From contig CAZQXD010000113.1 of the NCBI GenBank assembly GCA_964597315.1, positions 1 to 7,221 of the forward strand: 7,221 nucleotides of DNA, written 5' to 3'. The notes beneath the pieces were generated by a model. The model did no database searches, was not told the origin of the DNA, and was given only the letters and a program-made list of their open reading frames with translations. Origin of the DNA: CAZQXD01 sp964597315 (lineage in GTDB: Bacteria; Pseudomonadota; Gammaproteobacteria; Competibacterales; Competibacteraceae). Made by a program: the position numbers and the translations under genes. The stretch's first letter is position 1. The number at the start of each line of letters is the position of its first letter. Below, in pieces: positions 1 through 6,702 of the stretch.

Positions 1-73
1 GGCGTAGCTCAGTTGGTAGAGCCCCGGATTGTGATTCCGGTCGTCGTGGGTTCGAGTCCCATCGTCCACCCCA
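1..73 (+). tRNA. tRNA-His (GTG), 5'-truncated by the window edge
   Basis: This is a histidine tRNA. The anticodon stem CCGGA/TCCGG (24-28/36-40) encloses the loop TTGTGAT with anticodon GTG at 31-33. The T arm GTGGG-TTCGAGT-CCCAT follows, then the 3' acceptor strand CGTCCAC (63-69), discriminator C70 and an encoded CCA (71-73). The 5' strand begins with only GGCG, so the first three acceptor bases and the extra G-1 characteristic of tRNA-His lie upstream of the window. C73 as discriminator fits tRNA-His identity, where it pairs with G-1. It is probably part of a longer tRNA cluster that continues to the left. Confidence 0.96.
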
Positions 74-121
74 CTATAGCTTGAACTCACAGCCAGGATG
101 TGGTTCTATTATTTTTTCGGC

Positions 122-197
<76 letters not shown>

Positions 198-310
198 CCT
201 AATGCTGTGTTTCGATGCCTTTCGTCTTACGGCTACCGTCAAGAGCCTCCCCCCTTCAGATATATGCGGACCCGCCCCATGCCAGGATGCGGGGGAGTGG
301 AGGCATCTTG

Positions 311-316
311 TATAAT
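311..316 (+). promoter_or_regulatory. Candidate sigma-70 -10 box upstream of tRNA-Leu
   Basis: A perfect TATAAT hexamer sits 39 bases upstream of the tRNA-Leu 5' end, in the only stretch of the 198-355 gap that looks like a promoter. Transcription would begin near 323 and give a leader of about 33 bases to be removed by RNase P. The expected -35 position (about 287-294) is GC-rich and unlike TTGACA, so the call rests on the -10 box and its placement. It may also drive tig and clpP by read-through. Confidence 0.5.
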
Positions 317-355
317 GACACGAGGGTTTGCTGCCTGAGAGGTTGGTTTTCCGAA

Positions 356-440
356 GCGAAAGTGGCGGAACTGGTAGACGCGCTGGATTTAGGTTCCAGT
401 GGGGTAACCCGTGAGAGTTCGAGTCTCTCCTTTCGCACCA
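356..440 (+). tRNA. tRNA-Leu (TAG)
   Basis: This complete 85-base class II tRNA has a perfect acceptor stem GCGAAAG/CTTTCGC (356-362/430-436), A437 and encoded CCA (438-440). The anticodon stem CTGGA/TCCAG holds the loop TTTAGGT, with anticodon TAG at 390-392, which reads CUN leucine codons. The long variable arm (400-412) folds as GGG/CCC, as expected for leucine, and the T arm is GAGAG-TTCGAGT-CTCTC. It is followed by only 109 bases before tig, with a hairpin and no obvious promoter in between. Confidence 0.97.
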
Positions 441-484
441 TTCCTGCCAATCTCCCGGTCGCTTTGCCGGTAATGACTTAAGAC

Positions 485-511
485 GCCAACGGTCCGCCGT
501 GGACTGTTGGC
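485..511 (+). terminator. Strong hairpin between tRNA-Leu and tig, without a U-tract
   Basis: GCCAACGGTCC (485-495) pairs with GGACTGTTGGC (501-511) around a 5-base loop, giving an 11-bp stem with one G-U pair. The following bases (AATCATTGG) are not a T-run, so it is not a canonical intrinsic terminator. It could be a partial terminator, an attenuator between tRNA-Leu and tig, or a barrier protecting the processed RNA ends. The stem itself is clear; its role is inferred. Confidence 0.5.
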
Positions 512-549
512 AATCATTGGACGCTTACTTGATGACAAGAGGTGTGTAG

Positions 550-1875
550 ATGCAGGTTTCAGTCGAAGAGTTGGGCGGTCTCGCGCGGCGGATGACGGTC
601 CAAGTGCCTGCGGAGCAGATTGATAAGGAAGTGCAGCAGCGCTTATTGTCCCTGTCGCGACGGGTTCGGCTTGATGGCTTTCGTCCTGGTAAGGTCCCCT
701 TTAAGGTGGTGAAGCGGATGCATGGCGTCCAGGTTCGGCAGGAGGTACTGGGCGACGTATTGCAGAGCAGTCTTCAAGACGCCCTTGCACAGCAAGAACT
801 GCGACCGGCCGGCAACCCCAGTATCGAACCCAAGAGCCTGGAAGAAGGCAAGGATCTAGAATATAGCGCCACCTTTGAAGTCTTTCCCGAGTTCGAGTTG
901 CAGGGTATCGAGTCCATCCAGATCGAGCGGCCGGTGGCGGAAGTCACCGATGCGGATATTGACGCCATGATCGAAACGCTGCGTAAGCAGCGCACCCATT
1001 GGAATGACGTAGAGCGCCCCGCGCAGCAGGGGGACCGCGTGGTAGCCGATTTCGAGGGTAAGCTGGACGGTGCTGATTTTCCCGGCAATAAAGGTGAAGA
1101 TGTGCCGGTGGTGCTGGGTTCGGGAGCCATGCTCAAGGATTTTGAAAAGGGCTTGATGGAGGTTAGGGGCGGGGACCAAACCGAATTTGATGTGGCTTTC
1201 CCGGGCGACTATCACAACGGGGAGTTGGCCGGAAAGACCGCGCGCTTTACCGCCAAAATCAAATCGGTCTCCGAGCCGACCCTGCCCGAGGTGGACGAAG
1301 ATTTCGCCAAGTCCTTCGGTGTCGAGGATGATGGTGTGGAAGGGCTGCGCCGCTCGGTTCGGGAAAATATGGAGCGGGAATTATCCGAAGCGATCAAAGG
1401 GAATCTCAAACAGCAGGTGATGGATGGTTTGCTGGCCGCCAACGACATTCCGCTTCCAGAGGTCATGGTCAAGGAAGAGTCTGAGCGACTAGCGCGCCAG
1501 GCCGCCGGCGAGGAGTCGGCCGAGGCCGATATCCAGGGCAATATCGAGCAACATGGGGAACAGGCCCGGCGGCGGGTGGCTTTGGGGCTGTTGATCTCCA
1601 GAACCTTGGCCAGCAACGATATTCATTTGGATGAAGGTCGGGTTCAAGAGCGGTTGCGGTCTTTAGCCACGTCCTATATGGACCCTGAGCAGGTTGTACA
1701 GTGGTATAACCAAAATCCCAAGGCGCTGGAGGGCATCCGCGCCCTGGTCATGGAGGATCAGGTGGTAGACTGGCTGCTGGAGCGAGCGCAGGTATCGGAT
1801 AAACCCAGTAGTTTCGATGCCATCATGAAACCGATCCAGGCCGATCAGCGGCTAGCCGCTGAAACCGAGGAGTAG
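550..1875 (+). CDS. tig: Trigger factor, ribosome-associated chaperone and peptidyl-prolyl isomerase
   Basis: Trigger factor binds near the ribosomal exit tunnel and shields nascent chains; its FKBP-like domain isomerises X-Pro bonds. The 441-residue product matches the E. coli protein (432) along its length. The N-terminal ribosome-binding domain carries the signature GFRPGKVP at residues 43-50. The FKBP-type domain spans about 160-243 (GDRVVADFEGKLDG near its start). The C-terminal substrate-cradle region follows, with ERELSEAIKGNLK near 276-288 and the helical segment from about 340 to 415. The start is supported by AAGAGGTG about 6 bases upstream and by MQVSVE, the same first residues as in E. 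coli. It has an acidic tail ending AETEE, slightly longer than in E. coli. The clpP Shine-Dalgarno lies in its last codons, so the two genes are probably translationally coupled. It looks intact. Confidence 0.98.
   Translation: MQVSVEELGGLARRMTVQVPAEQIDKEVQQRLLSLSRRVRLDGFRPGKVPFKVVKRMHGVQVRQEVLGDVLQSSLQDALAQQELRPAGNPSIEPKSLEEGKDLEYSATFEVFPEFELQGIESIQIERPVAEVTDADIDAMIETLRKQRTHWNDVERPAQQGDRVVADFEGKLDGADFPGNKGEDVPVVLGSGAMLKDFEKGLMEVRGGDQTEFDVAFPGDYHNGELAGKTARFTAKIKSVSEPTLPEVDEDFAKSFGVEDDGVEGLRRSVRENMERELSEAIKGNLKQQVMDGLLAANDIPLPEVMVKEESERLARQAAGEESAEADIQGNIEQHGEQARRRVALGLLISRTLASNDIHLDEGRVQERLRSLATSYMDPEQVVQWYNQNPKALEGIRALVMEDQVVDWLLERAQVSDKPSSFDAIMKPIQADQRLAAETEE
1867..1872 (+). promoter_or_regulatory. 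clpP ribosome-binding site inside the end of tig
   Basis: GAGGAG lies in the last two sense codons of tig, immediately before its stop codon and 8 bases before the clpP ATG. The tig stop and clpP start are separated by only 5 bases. This arrangement suggests that ribosomes finishing tig re-initiate on clpP. Confidence 0.75.
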
Positions 1876-1880
1876 CTGAT

Positions 1881-2516
1881 ATGAGCGGAAACGGTGCTTT
1901 TGGCGATATCAAGGCCAATCTCCTGGTACCTTATGTCGTCGAACAGACCTCCCGGGGAGAGCGGGCCTATGATATCTATTCCCGCCTTCTCAAGGAGCGG
2001 GTCGTGTTTCTGGTTGGTCCCGTTGAAGATTACATGGCCAATCTGGTGGTAGCCCAGTTGCTGTTCCTGGAGGCTGAAAACCCCGATAAGGATATACATC
2101 TATACATCAATTCGCCGGGTGGATCGGTAAGCGCGGGACTGGCTATCTACGACACCATGCAGTTCATCAAGCCAGCCGTGAGCACTATGTGCGTCGGGCA
2201 GGCCGCTAGTATGGGCGCTTTGCTGTTGGCGGGGGGCGAGAACGGCAAGCGTTATTGCCTGCCTCACTCGCGGGTGATGATCCATCAACCTCTTGGCGGG
2301 TTTCAAGGCCAGGCCAGCGACATTGATATCCATGCCCGGGAGATACTCCAGGTGCGTGATCGCCTCAACCGTATTTTGGCCAGGCATACCGGACAGCCCT
2401 TGGAAAAGATCGCCGTGGATACCGATCGGGATCGATTCATGGGAGGGGCGGAAGCGGTGGACTATGGGCTGATTGATTCAGTGATCACCGAACGCGGCGG
2501 TTCACTAAAGAGTTGA
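1881..2516 (+). CDS. clpP: ClpP, ATP-dependent Clp protease proteolytic subunit
   Basis: ClpP is the serine peptidase that forms a double-heptamer chamber and degrades proteins threaded in by ClpX (or ClpA). The 211-residue product is close to E. coli ClpP (207). By alignment with E. coli Ser111/His136/Asp185, the catalytic triad is Ser110 (in GQAASMGA), His135 (in RVMIHQP) and Asp184 (in DRDRF). The oxyanion-region glycines are in NSPGGSV (77-83) and the handle helix is near QGQASDIDIHARE (142-154). By comparison with E. coli, self-processing would remove about 13 residues, leaving a mature N-terminus LLVPYVVEQT. The gene follows tig by 5 bases with a good Shine-Dalgarno in the tig end, so the pair forms one operon. 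clpX comes 226 bases later, so the protease and its unfoldase may be only partly co-regulated. No defect is seen. Confidence 0.98.
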   Translation: MSGNGAFGDIKANLLVPYVVEQTSRGERAYDIYSRLLKERVVFLVGPVEDYMANLVVAQLLFLEAENPDKDIHLYINSPGGSVSAGLAIYDTMQFIKPAVSTMCVGQAASMGALLLAGGENGKRYCLPHSRVMIHQPLGGFQGQASDIDIHAREILQVRDRLNRILARHTGQPLEKIAVDTDRDRFMGGAEAVDYGLIDSVITERGGSLKS

Positions 2517-2550
2517 TCGCCACGAACGATTCAATGCTTTGAAACTCTAA

Positions 2551-2605
2551 AACAACTGTCATAGGTAGGAGGTTGTTCTTGCCAAGCGTCATGGGACGTT
2601 GTTGA
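2551..2605 (+). other. clpP-clpX intergenic leader: orphan Shine-Dalgarno, mini-ORF and possible stem
   Basis: A perfect AGGAGG (2567-2572) lies in the gap with no normal gene after it. Six bases downstream, TTG (2579) opens an eight-codon frame that ends at TGA 2603-2605 (predicted peptide MPSVMGRC). AACAAC (2551-2556) can pair with GTTGTT at 2572-2577, or, in a longer bulged stem (AACAAC-t-GTC with GACGTTGTT, 2551-2560/2595-2603), with the second GTTGTT, which overlaps the mini-ORF. This could be a translated leader regulating clpX, or coincidence. The sequence elements are real; the function is speculative. Confidence 0.25.
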
Positions 2606-2660
2606 ATAGGTCCAAGAGGCTAGGGTCGCGGCTCGTAAACACGACGCTTCAACCAATGAT

Positions 2661-2666
2661 TATTAT
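2661..2666 (+). promoter_or_regulatory. Possible -10 box for a clpX promoter
   Basis: TATTAT (one mismatch to TATAAT) lies in the only AT-rich part of the clpP-clpX gap, about 77 bases before the clpX start. A TG dinucleotide lies just upstream but two bases, not one, from the hexamer. No good -35 element is found at 16-18 bases. A separate clpX promoter in this gap is known in E. coli, which makes the site plausible but not strong. Confidence 0.25.
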
Positions 2667-2730
2667 GCAAAACCAATTGTTTGTGTCGACGCCTGGGGGC
2701 GCGCCCTGTTTGCACAGGCAATGACGTCGC

Positions 2731-2736
2731 GAGAGG
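2731..2736 (+). promoter_or_regulatory. clpX ribosome-binding site that decides the start
   Basis: GAGAGG ends directly against ATG 2737 and lies 6 bases before ATG 2743. Since initiation needs several bases of spacing, the second ATG is favoured, giving an N-terminus MSSKDRSDKGDD that resembles other ClpX proteins in length. Choosing 2737 would add only Met-Ala. Confidence 0.7.
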
Positions 2737-2742
2737 ATGGCT

Positions 2743-4026
2743 ATGAGCAGCAAAGATCGAAGTGACAAGGGTGACGACGGCAAACTCTTGTACTGCTCCT
2801 TCTGCGGCAAAAGCCAGCATGAGGTGCGTAAGCTTATCGCGGGTCCAAACGTTTTCATCTGCGATGAATGCGTGGAATTGTGCAACGACATCATCCGGGA
2901 GGAAATGGAGGAAAAGACGCCTGTCACTGGTAGCAAGCTGCCAAAACCTCACGAAATCAAGAATGTGCTCGACGAGTATGTTATTGGCCAGCACTACGCG
3001 AAAAAAGTTCTTGCGGTAGCTGTCTACAATCACTACAAGCGTCTGGACCTACGGCAGGGCAAGGCCGACGTGGAAGTGACCAAGAGCAATATACTGCTCA
3101 TCGGCCCCACCGGCTCGGGCAAGACGCTATTGGCTGAAACTCTGGCCCGATTGCTGAATGTTCCCTTCACCATCGCCGATGCCACCACGCTGACCGAAGC
3201 CGGCTACGTAGGCGAGGATGTGGAAAACATCATTCAGAAGCTGCTTCAAAAGTGCGACTACGATGTGGAAAAGGCTCAGACGGGTATCGTCTACATCGAC
3301 GAGATCGACAAAGTATCCCGCAAGTCCGATAACCCCTCCATCACTCGCGACGTATCTGGAGAGGGTGTGCAGCAGGCGCTGTTGAAGCTTATCGAAGGGA
3401 CCGTAGCTTCGGTGCCGCCCCAGGGTGGCCGTAAGCATCCCCAGCAGGAGTTTCTTCAGGTAGACACGGCCAATATCCTGTTTATTTGTGGCGGCGCTTT
3501 CGCCGGACTTGAGAAAGTCATACGCAGCCGTTCCGAGAAGGGAGGCATCGGCTTCTCTGCGGAAGTAAAAAGCAAATCGAATCAAAAAGACATCGGAGAA
3601 GTGCTACAGGATGTGGAACCCGAGGATCTCATCAAGTACGGTTTGATTCCCGAGTTTGTCGGCAGGTTACCGGTGGTGGCGACCCTGGAGGAACTGGATG
3701 AGGAAGCCCTGATTCAGATTCTCACCGAACCCAAAAATGCCGTGACCAAGCAGTTTGCCAAGCTGTTTGACCTGGAGGGTTGTGAGCTGGAGTTTCGGGA
3801 GGAGGCGCTGCGGGCCGTGGCCCGAAAGGCCATGGAGCGAAAAACCGGGGCGCGGGGTCTGCGCACCATCTTGGAGCAGGTGTTGCTGGATACCATGTAT
3901 GACCTGCCTGGCATGCAGAATGTCGCCAAGGTGGTCATCGACGATTCCACGATTCTCGGGGAGTCAAAGCCCTACTACATCTATGAGCAACAGGCCGAGC
4001 CTCGGCGTGCCGCATCATCCGATTGA
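2743..4026 (+). CDS. clpX: ClpX, ATP-dependent unfoldase and specificity subunit of ClpXP
   Basis: ClpX is a hexameric AAA+ unfoldase that recognises ssrA-tagged and other substrates and translocates them into ClpP. The 427-residue product (E. coli 424) starts with a zinc-binding domain, Cys18/Cys21/Cys40/Cys43. It then has Walker A GPTGSGKT (121-128), pore-1 loop GYVGED (154-159), Walker B VYIDEID (183-189), the RKH pore loop in GGRKHP (Arg230-His232), the ClpP-docking tripeptide IGF (269-271), an arginine finger in EFVGRLP (Arg308) and sensor 2 GARGLR (369-374). I prefer ATG 2743 over ATG 2737 because GAGAGG (2731-2736) abuts the earlier ATG with no spacer but lies 6 bases from 2743. All elements needed for a working ClpXP machine are present. 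Confidence 0.97.
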   Translation: MSSKDRSDKGDDGKLLYCSFCGKSQHEVRKLIAGPNVFICDECVELCNDIIREEMEEKTPVTGSKLPKPHEIKNVLDEYVIGQHYAKKVLAVAVYNHYKRLDLRQGKADVEVTKSNILLIGPTGSGKTLLAETLARLLNVPFTIADATTLTEAGYVGEDVENIIQKLLQKCDYDVEKAQTGIVYIDEIDKVSRKSDNPSITRDVSGEGVQQALLKLIEGTVASVPPQGGRKHPQQEFLQVDTANILFICGGAFAGLEKVIRSRSEKGGIGFSAEVKSKSNQKDIGEVLQDVEPEDLIKYGLIPEFVGRLPVVATLEELDEEALIQILTEPKNAVTKQFAKLFDLEGCELEFREEALRAVARKAMERKTGARGLRTILEQVLLDTMYDLPGMQNVAKVVIDDSTILGESKPYYIYEQQAEPRRAASSD

Positions 4027-4035
4027 TCCCCGAAC

Positions 4036-4056
4036 CGGAGCCGTTTAGCGGCTCCG
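4036..4056 (+). terminator. Hairpin after clpX, probable terminator without a U-tract
   Basis: CGGAGCCG (4036-4043) and CGGCTCCG (4049-4056) form a perfect 8-bp GC-rich stem with loop TTTAG, starting 10 bases after the clpX stop. The downstream sequence TGCAGTCAAG has no T-run, so termination may be partial or the hairpin may stabilise the clpX mRNA 3' end. Its position just past the stop codon supports an end-of-transcript role. Confidence 0.5.
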
Positions 4057-4093
4057 TGCAGTCAAGCCCTTGAGACAACCTATGGCTCTCGGG

Positions 4094-4122
4094 ATTGAAA
4101 ATGCCTCGCGCGGCCCCCACGT
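4094..4122 (+). promoter_or_regulatory. Candidate heat-shock (sigma-32) promoter for lon
   Basis: ATTGAA (4094-4099) matches the sigma-32 -35 consensus CTTGAA at 5 of 6 positions. CCCCACGT (4115-4122) matches the -10 consensus CCCCATNT at all but one specified base. The spacer is 15 bases, within the usual 13-17. Transcription would begin near 4129, giving a lon leader of roughly 90 bases. lon is a known sigma-32 gene in E. coli. No comparably good sigma-70 promoter is visible in the gap. Confidence 0.6.
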
Positions 4123-4156
4123 TCTACTTCATGGCTGGGTGTCCGCGACGAGGCAT
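4101..4156 (+). repeat. Large imperfect inverted repeat upstream of lon
   Basis: ATGCCTCG plus CGCGG (4101-4113) pairs with CCGCG-a-CGAGGCAT (4143-4156), giving 13 bp with a single bulged A4148 around a 29-base centre. The left arm lies in the spacer of the putative lon heat-shock promoter and the right arm is in the lon leader. GGCAT (4152-4156) in the right arm can instead pair with ATGCC (4162-4166) over a 5-base loop. The pairing is directly visible; whether it acts as DNA operator, terminator of clpX read-through or RNA switch is unknown. Confidence 0.7.
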
Positions 4157-4216
4157 GCATAATGCCCGCCGTTGTTGATCGTCTGCTTTCCCTATTCTGA
4201 CTAATGAGGACCTGCA

Positions 4217-6664
4217 ATGGAGCAGAACAAGCCCCCGTTTGATGTGCATCACGGCGAAGAACTGCCGACGCCGGTCCTGCCCTTGCGCGATGTTGTCGTG
4301 TATCCCCATATGGTGATACCTCTTTTCGTGGGTCGGGAGAAGTCCATCCGAGCGTTGGACGCCGCCATGCAGGGTAATAAACAAATACTGCTGGTGGCTC
4401 AAAAGAGCGCCGAGGTCGATGATCCTGGGGAAAACGATATCTATCGTATCGGGACTCTGTCCAACGTGCTGCAATTGCTGAAGTTACCCGACGGCACCGT
4501 GAAGGTGCTCGTGGAGGGCAGCCAGCGCGCCGCCATCAGCCGCTTTCTCGACACCGAATCCTATTTTCTCGCTGGTATCGGCCCGGTCCATGAGGAGACC
4601 GGTGATCCCGACCGGGAAACCGAGGTTTTGATGCGATCGGTCTTGGGGGTATTCGATCAGTACGTCAAACTCAATAAAAAAATTCCTGCCGAAGTACTAA
4701 CCTCTCTCGCGGGTATCGACGATCCTGGGCGCTTGGCCGATACCATCGCGGCCCATATGGCTTTGCGACTGGATGAAAAGCAGAATGTCCTTGAAATTCA
4801 AGAAATCAGGGGACGATTAGAGCACCTCTTGCGGCTGATCGAAGGTGAGATTGATATTCTGCAAGTCGAGAAGCGGGTGCGTAACCGCGTCAAACAGCAG
4901 ATGGAGAAAAGCCAGCGGGAGTATTATCTCAACGAGCAGATGAAGGCCATTCAGAAAGAACTTGGGGATCTCGAAGATACCCCCAATGAACTTGAGGAAT
5001 TGGCGCAAAAGATTGAAAAAGCGGGCATGCCCAAGGATGCGAAAGACAAAGCCATCTCGGAACTGAATAAGTTAAAGATGATGTCGCCCATGTCGGCGGA
5101 AGCCACGGTGGTGCGTAATTATATCGATTGGCTGGTGGCGGTGCCCTGGAAAAAGCGCAGCAAGATTCGTCACGATTTGAAGGAGGCCGAGGCGATTCTG
5201 GAGCATGATCACTATGGTTTGGAAACCGTCAAGGAGCGGATACTTGAATATCTAGCCGTCCAGCAACGGGCTCGGAAGCTCAAGGGTCCTATCCTGTGCT
5301 TGGTGGGACCCCCTGGGGTTGGCAAAACGTCACTGGGCCGATCCGTCGCCCGGGCAACCAATCGTAAATTTGTGCGCATGTCCTTGGGTGGGGTGCGGGA
5401 TGAGGCGGAGATACGTGGGCACCGGCGTACCTATATCGGTTCCCTGCCAGGGAAAATCGTTCAAAACATGTCTCGGGTTGGAACTCGCAATCCACTGTTT
5501 TTATTAGATGAAATTGACAAGATGTCCATGGACTTCCGGGGTGACCCTTCCTCAGCTATGCTGGAAGTTCTGGACCCTGAACAGAACAATACGTTTAGTG
5601 ATCATTATCTGGAGGTGGATTTCGATTTGTCCGATGTCATGTTTGTGGCGACGGCCAATTCCATGAATATTCCGGCTCCACTACTGGACCGCATGGAAGT
5701 GATTCGACTGCCAGGCTACACAGAGGACGAAAAAGTCAATATCGCCATGCGATACCTGGTTCCCAAACAGATCACTAATAACGGCCTCAAGGCCCATGAA
5801 ATCGAAATCAAGGAGTCCGCGATCCGGGATATTATTCGCTTTTATACCCGAGAGGCGGGGGTGCGAAATCTGGAGAGGGAAATTTCCAAGATATGCCGAA
5901 AGGTAGTTAAAAATATCACCCTTAAACCTCAGGACAATAAAGTTGTCGTGAACCCAAGGAAGATGGATAAGTATCTTGGTGTACGCCGGTATCGATATGG
6001 TCTGGCCGAGGAGCAAGATCAAATCGGTCAGGTCACCGGTCTGGCATGGACGGAAGTCGGTGGTGAATTACTCACTATCGAAGCGGCCCTGGTGCCCGGC
6101 ACGGGAAAGCAGGTGTATACCGGGCAGTTGGGGGATGTCATGAAGGAATCTATCCATGCCGCCATGACCGTGGTCAGGAGCCGGGCGGAACGGTTGGGCA
6201 TTGATATTGATTTTTACAAAAAATACGATCTACATATTCATGTGCCGGAAGGGGCTACCCCCAAAGACGGTCCCAGCGCCGGAATCGGTATGTGTACGGC
6301 CTTGGTCTCCGCCCTAACCCGGATTCCGGTTCACGCTAGCGTGGCCATGACTGGAGAAATCACCTTACGTGGCGAGGTACTGCCGATTGGAGGACTGAAG
6401 GAAAAGCTGTTGGCCGCTCATCGGGGGGGAATCGGCGTCGTGGTGATTCCTGAAGAAAATCGCAAAGATCTGGCCGAAATTCCCAAGAATATTCTCTCCA
6501 AGTTGGATATTCGTCCTGTAAAGTGGATAGATCAAGTATTGGAAATTGCCCTGCAGCATATGCCGACGCCAGCTAGTCCTGAAACCGGAGGTTTGGAGGA
6601 TATTTCGAACAAGCCGGAAAATGAAGAGGCAGGCCAGCATAATCAGGGCGTCAGAGCCCACTGA
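4217..6664 (+). CDS. lon: Lon, ATP-dependent serine protease (La)
   Basis: Lon is a cytosolic hexameric AAA+ protease that degrades misfolded proteins and short-lived regulators. The 815-residue product (E. coli 784) has the N-terminal substrate-recognition domain from about 17 (PVLPLRDVVVYP) to 210, then a helical, coiled-coil-like region to about 310. The AAA+ module has Walker A GPPGVGKT (364-371), Walker B FLLDEID (428-434), sensor 1 Asn481 (ATAN), an arginine finger near Arg492 and sensor 2 Arg550. The protease domain has the catalytic dyad Ser687 (in DGPSAGI) and Lys730 (in GGLKEK), spaced 43 apart as in E. coli. The C-terminal tail after about 783 is extended, polar and acidic. GAGGA lies 6 bases before the ATG. 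A sigma-32-like promoter upstream suggests heat induction. Confidence 0.98.
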   Translation: MEQNKPPFDVHHGEELPTPVLPLRDVVVYPHMVIPLFVGREKSIRALDAAMQGNKQILLVAQKSAEVDDPGENDIYRIGTLSNVLQLLKLPDGTVKVLVEGSQRAAISRFLDTESYFLAGIGPVHEETGDPDRETEVLMRSVLGVFDQYVKLNKKIPAEVLTSLAGIDDPGRLADTIAAHMALRLDEKQNVLEIQEIRGRLEHLLRLIEGEIDILQVEKRVRNRVKQQMEKSQREYYLNEQMKAIQKELGDLEDTPNELEELAQKIEKAGMPKDAKDKAISELNKLKMMSPMSAEATVVRNYIDWLVAVPWKKRSKIRHDLKEAEAILEHDHYGLETVKERILEYLAVQQRARKLKGPILCLVGPPGVGKTSLGRSVARATNRKFVRMSLGGVRDEAEIRGHRRTYIGSLPGKIVQNMSRVGTRNPLFLLDEIDKMSMDFRGDPSSAMLEVLDPEQNNTFSDHYLEVDFDLSDVMFVATANSMNIPAPLLDRMEVIRLPGYTEDEKVNIAMRYLVPKQITNNGLKAHEIEIKESAIRDIIRFYTREAGVRNLEREISKICRKVVKNITLKPQDNKVVVNPRKMDKYLGVRRYRYGLAEEQDQIGQVTGLAWTEVGGELLTIEAALVPGTGKQVYTGQLGDVMKESIHAAMTVVRSRAERLGIDIDFYKKYDLHIHVPEGATPKDGPSAGIGMCTALVSALTRIPVHASVAMTGEITLRGEVLPIGGLKEKLLAAHRGGIGVVVIPEENRKDLAEIPKNILSKLDIRPVKWIDQVLEIALQHMPTPASPETGGLEDISNKPENEEAGQHNQGVRAH

Positions 6665-6672
6665 AAATGCGG

Positions 6673-6702
6673 TTGACACTGATTTAAACCCCCTGTTATA
6701 AA
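6673..6702 (+). promoter_or_regulatory. Strong sigma-70 promoter for hupB
   Basis: A perfect -35 TTGACA (6673-6678) and a -10 TATAAA (6697-6702) are separated by 18 bases, and the -10 is preceded by TG plus one base (6694-6696), making an extended -10. Transcription would start near 6709, leaving a leader of about 84 bases before hupB. It begins only 8 bases after the lon stop codon, so hupB has its own strong promoter, fitting an abundant nucleoid protein. Confidence 0.85.

Noticed and set aside
81..112. TTGAAC and TATTAT as a promoter for tRNA-Lys
   Set aside because: The spacer is 20 bases, too long for sigma-70, and the start point would fall almost on the tRNA 5' end.
256..450. A 64-codon open frame on the - strand over tRNA-Leu
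   Set aside because: It is the antisense of a tRNA gene with clear cloverleaf structure; such frames are common annotation artefacts.
215..481. An 88-codon open frame on the + strand across the tRNA-Leu region
   Set aside because: It runs straight through tRNA-Leu, has no good ribosome-binding site and no recognisable domain.
2538..2564. TTTGAA followed by TGTCATAG as a possible sigma-32 promoter for clpX
   Set aside because: The -35 is acceptable at 13-base spacing, but the -10 matches the consensus at only about three positions.
2697..2706. Perfect palindrome GGGCGCGCCC in the clpX leader
   Set aside because: It has no loop, no T-run and no relation to a promoter box; a GC-rich genome produces such palindromes by chance.
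2620..3033. A 137-codon open frame on the - strand from the clpX leader into clpX
   Set aside because: Most of it is the antisense of conserved clpX zinc-finger coding sequence, and the product shows no domain.
3127..3585. A 152-codon open frame on the - strand inside clpX
   Set aside because: It lies entirely within the conserved AAA+ module of clpX, with no start signal or recognisable family.
4172..4198. TTGTTG and TATTCT as a sigma-70 promoter for lon
   Set aside because: The spacer is 15 bases and both boxes are poor, and the start point would leave almost no room before the lon ribosome-binding site.
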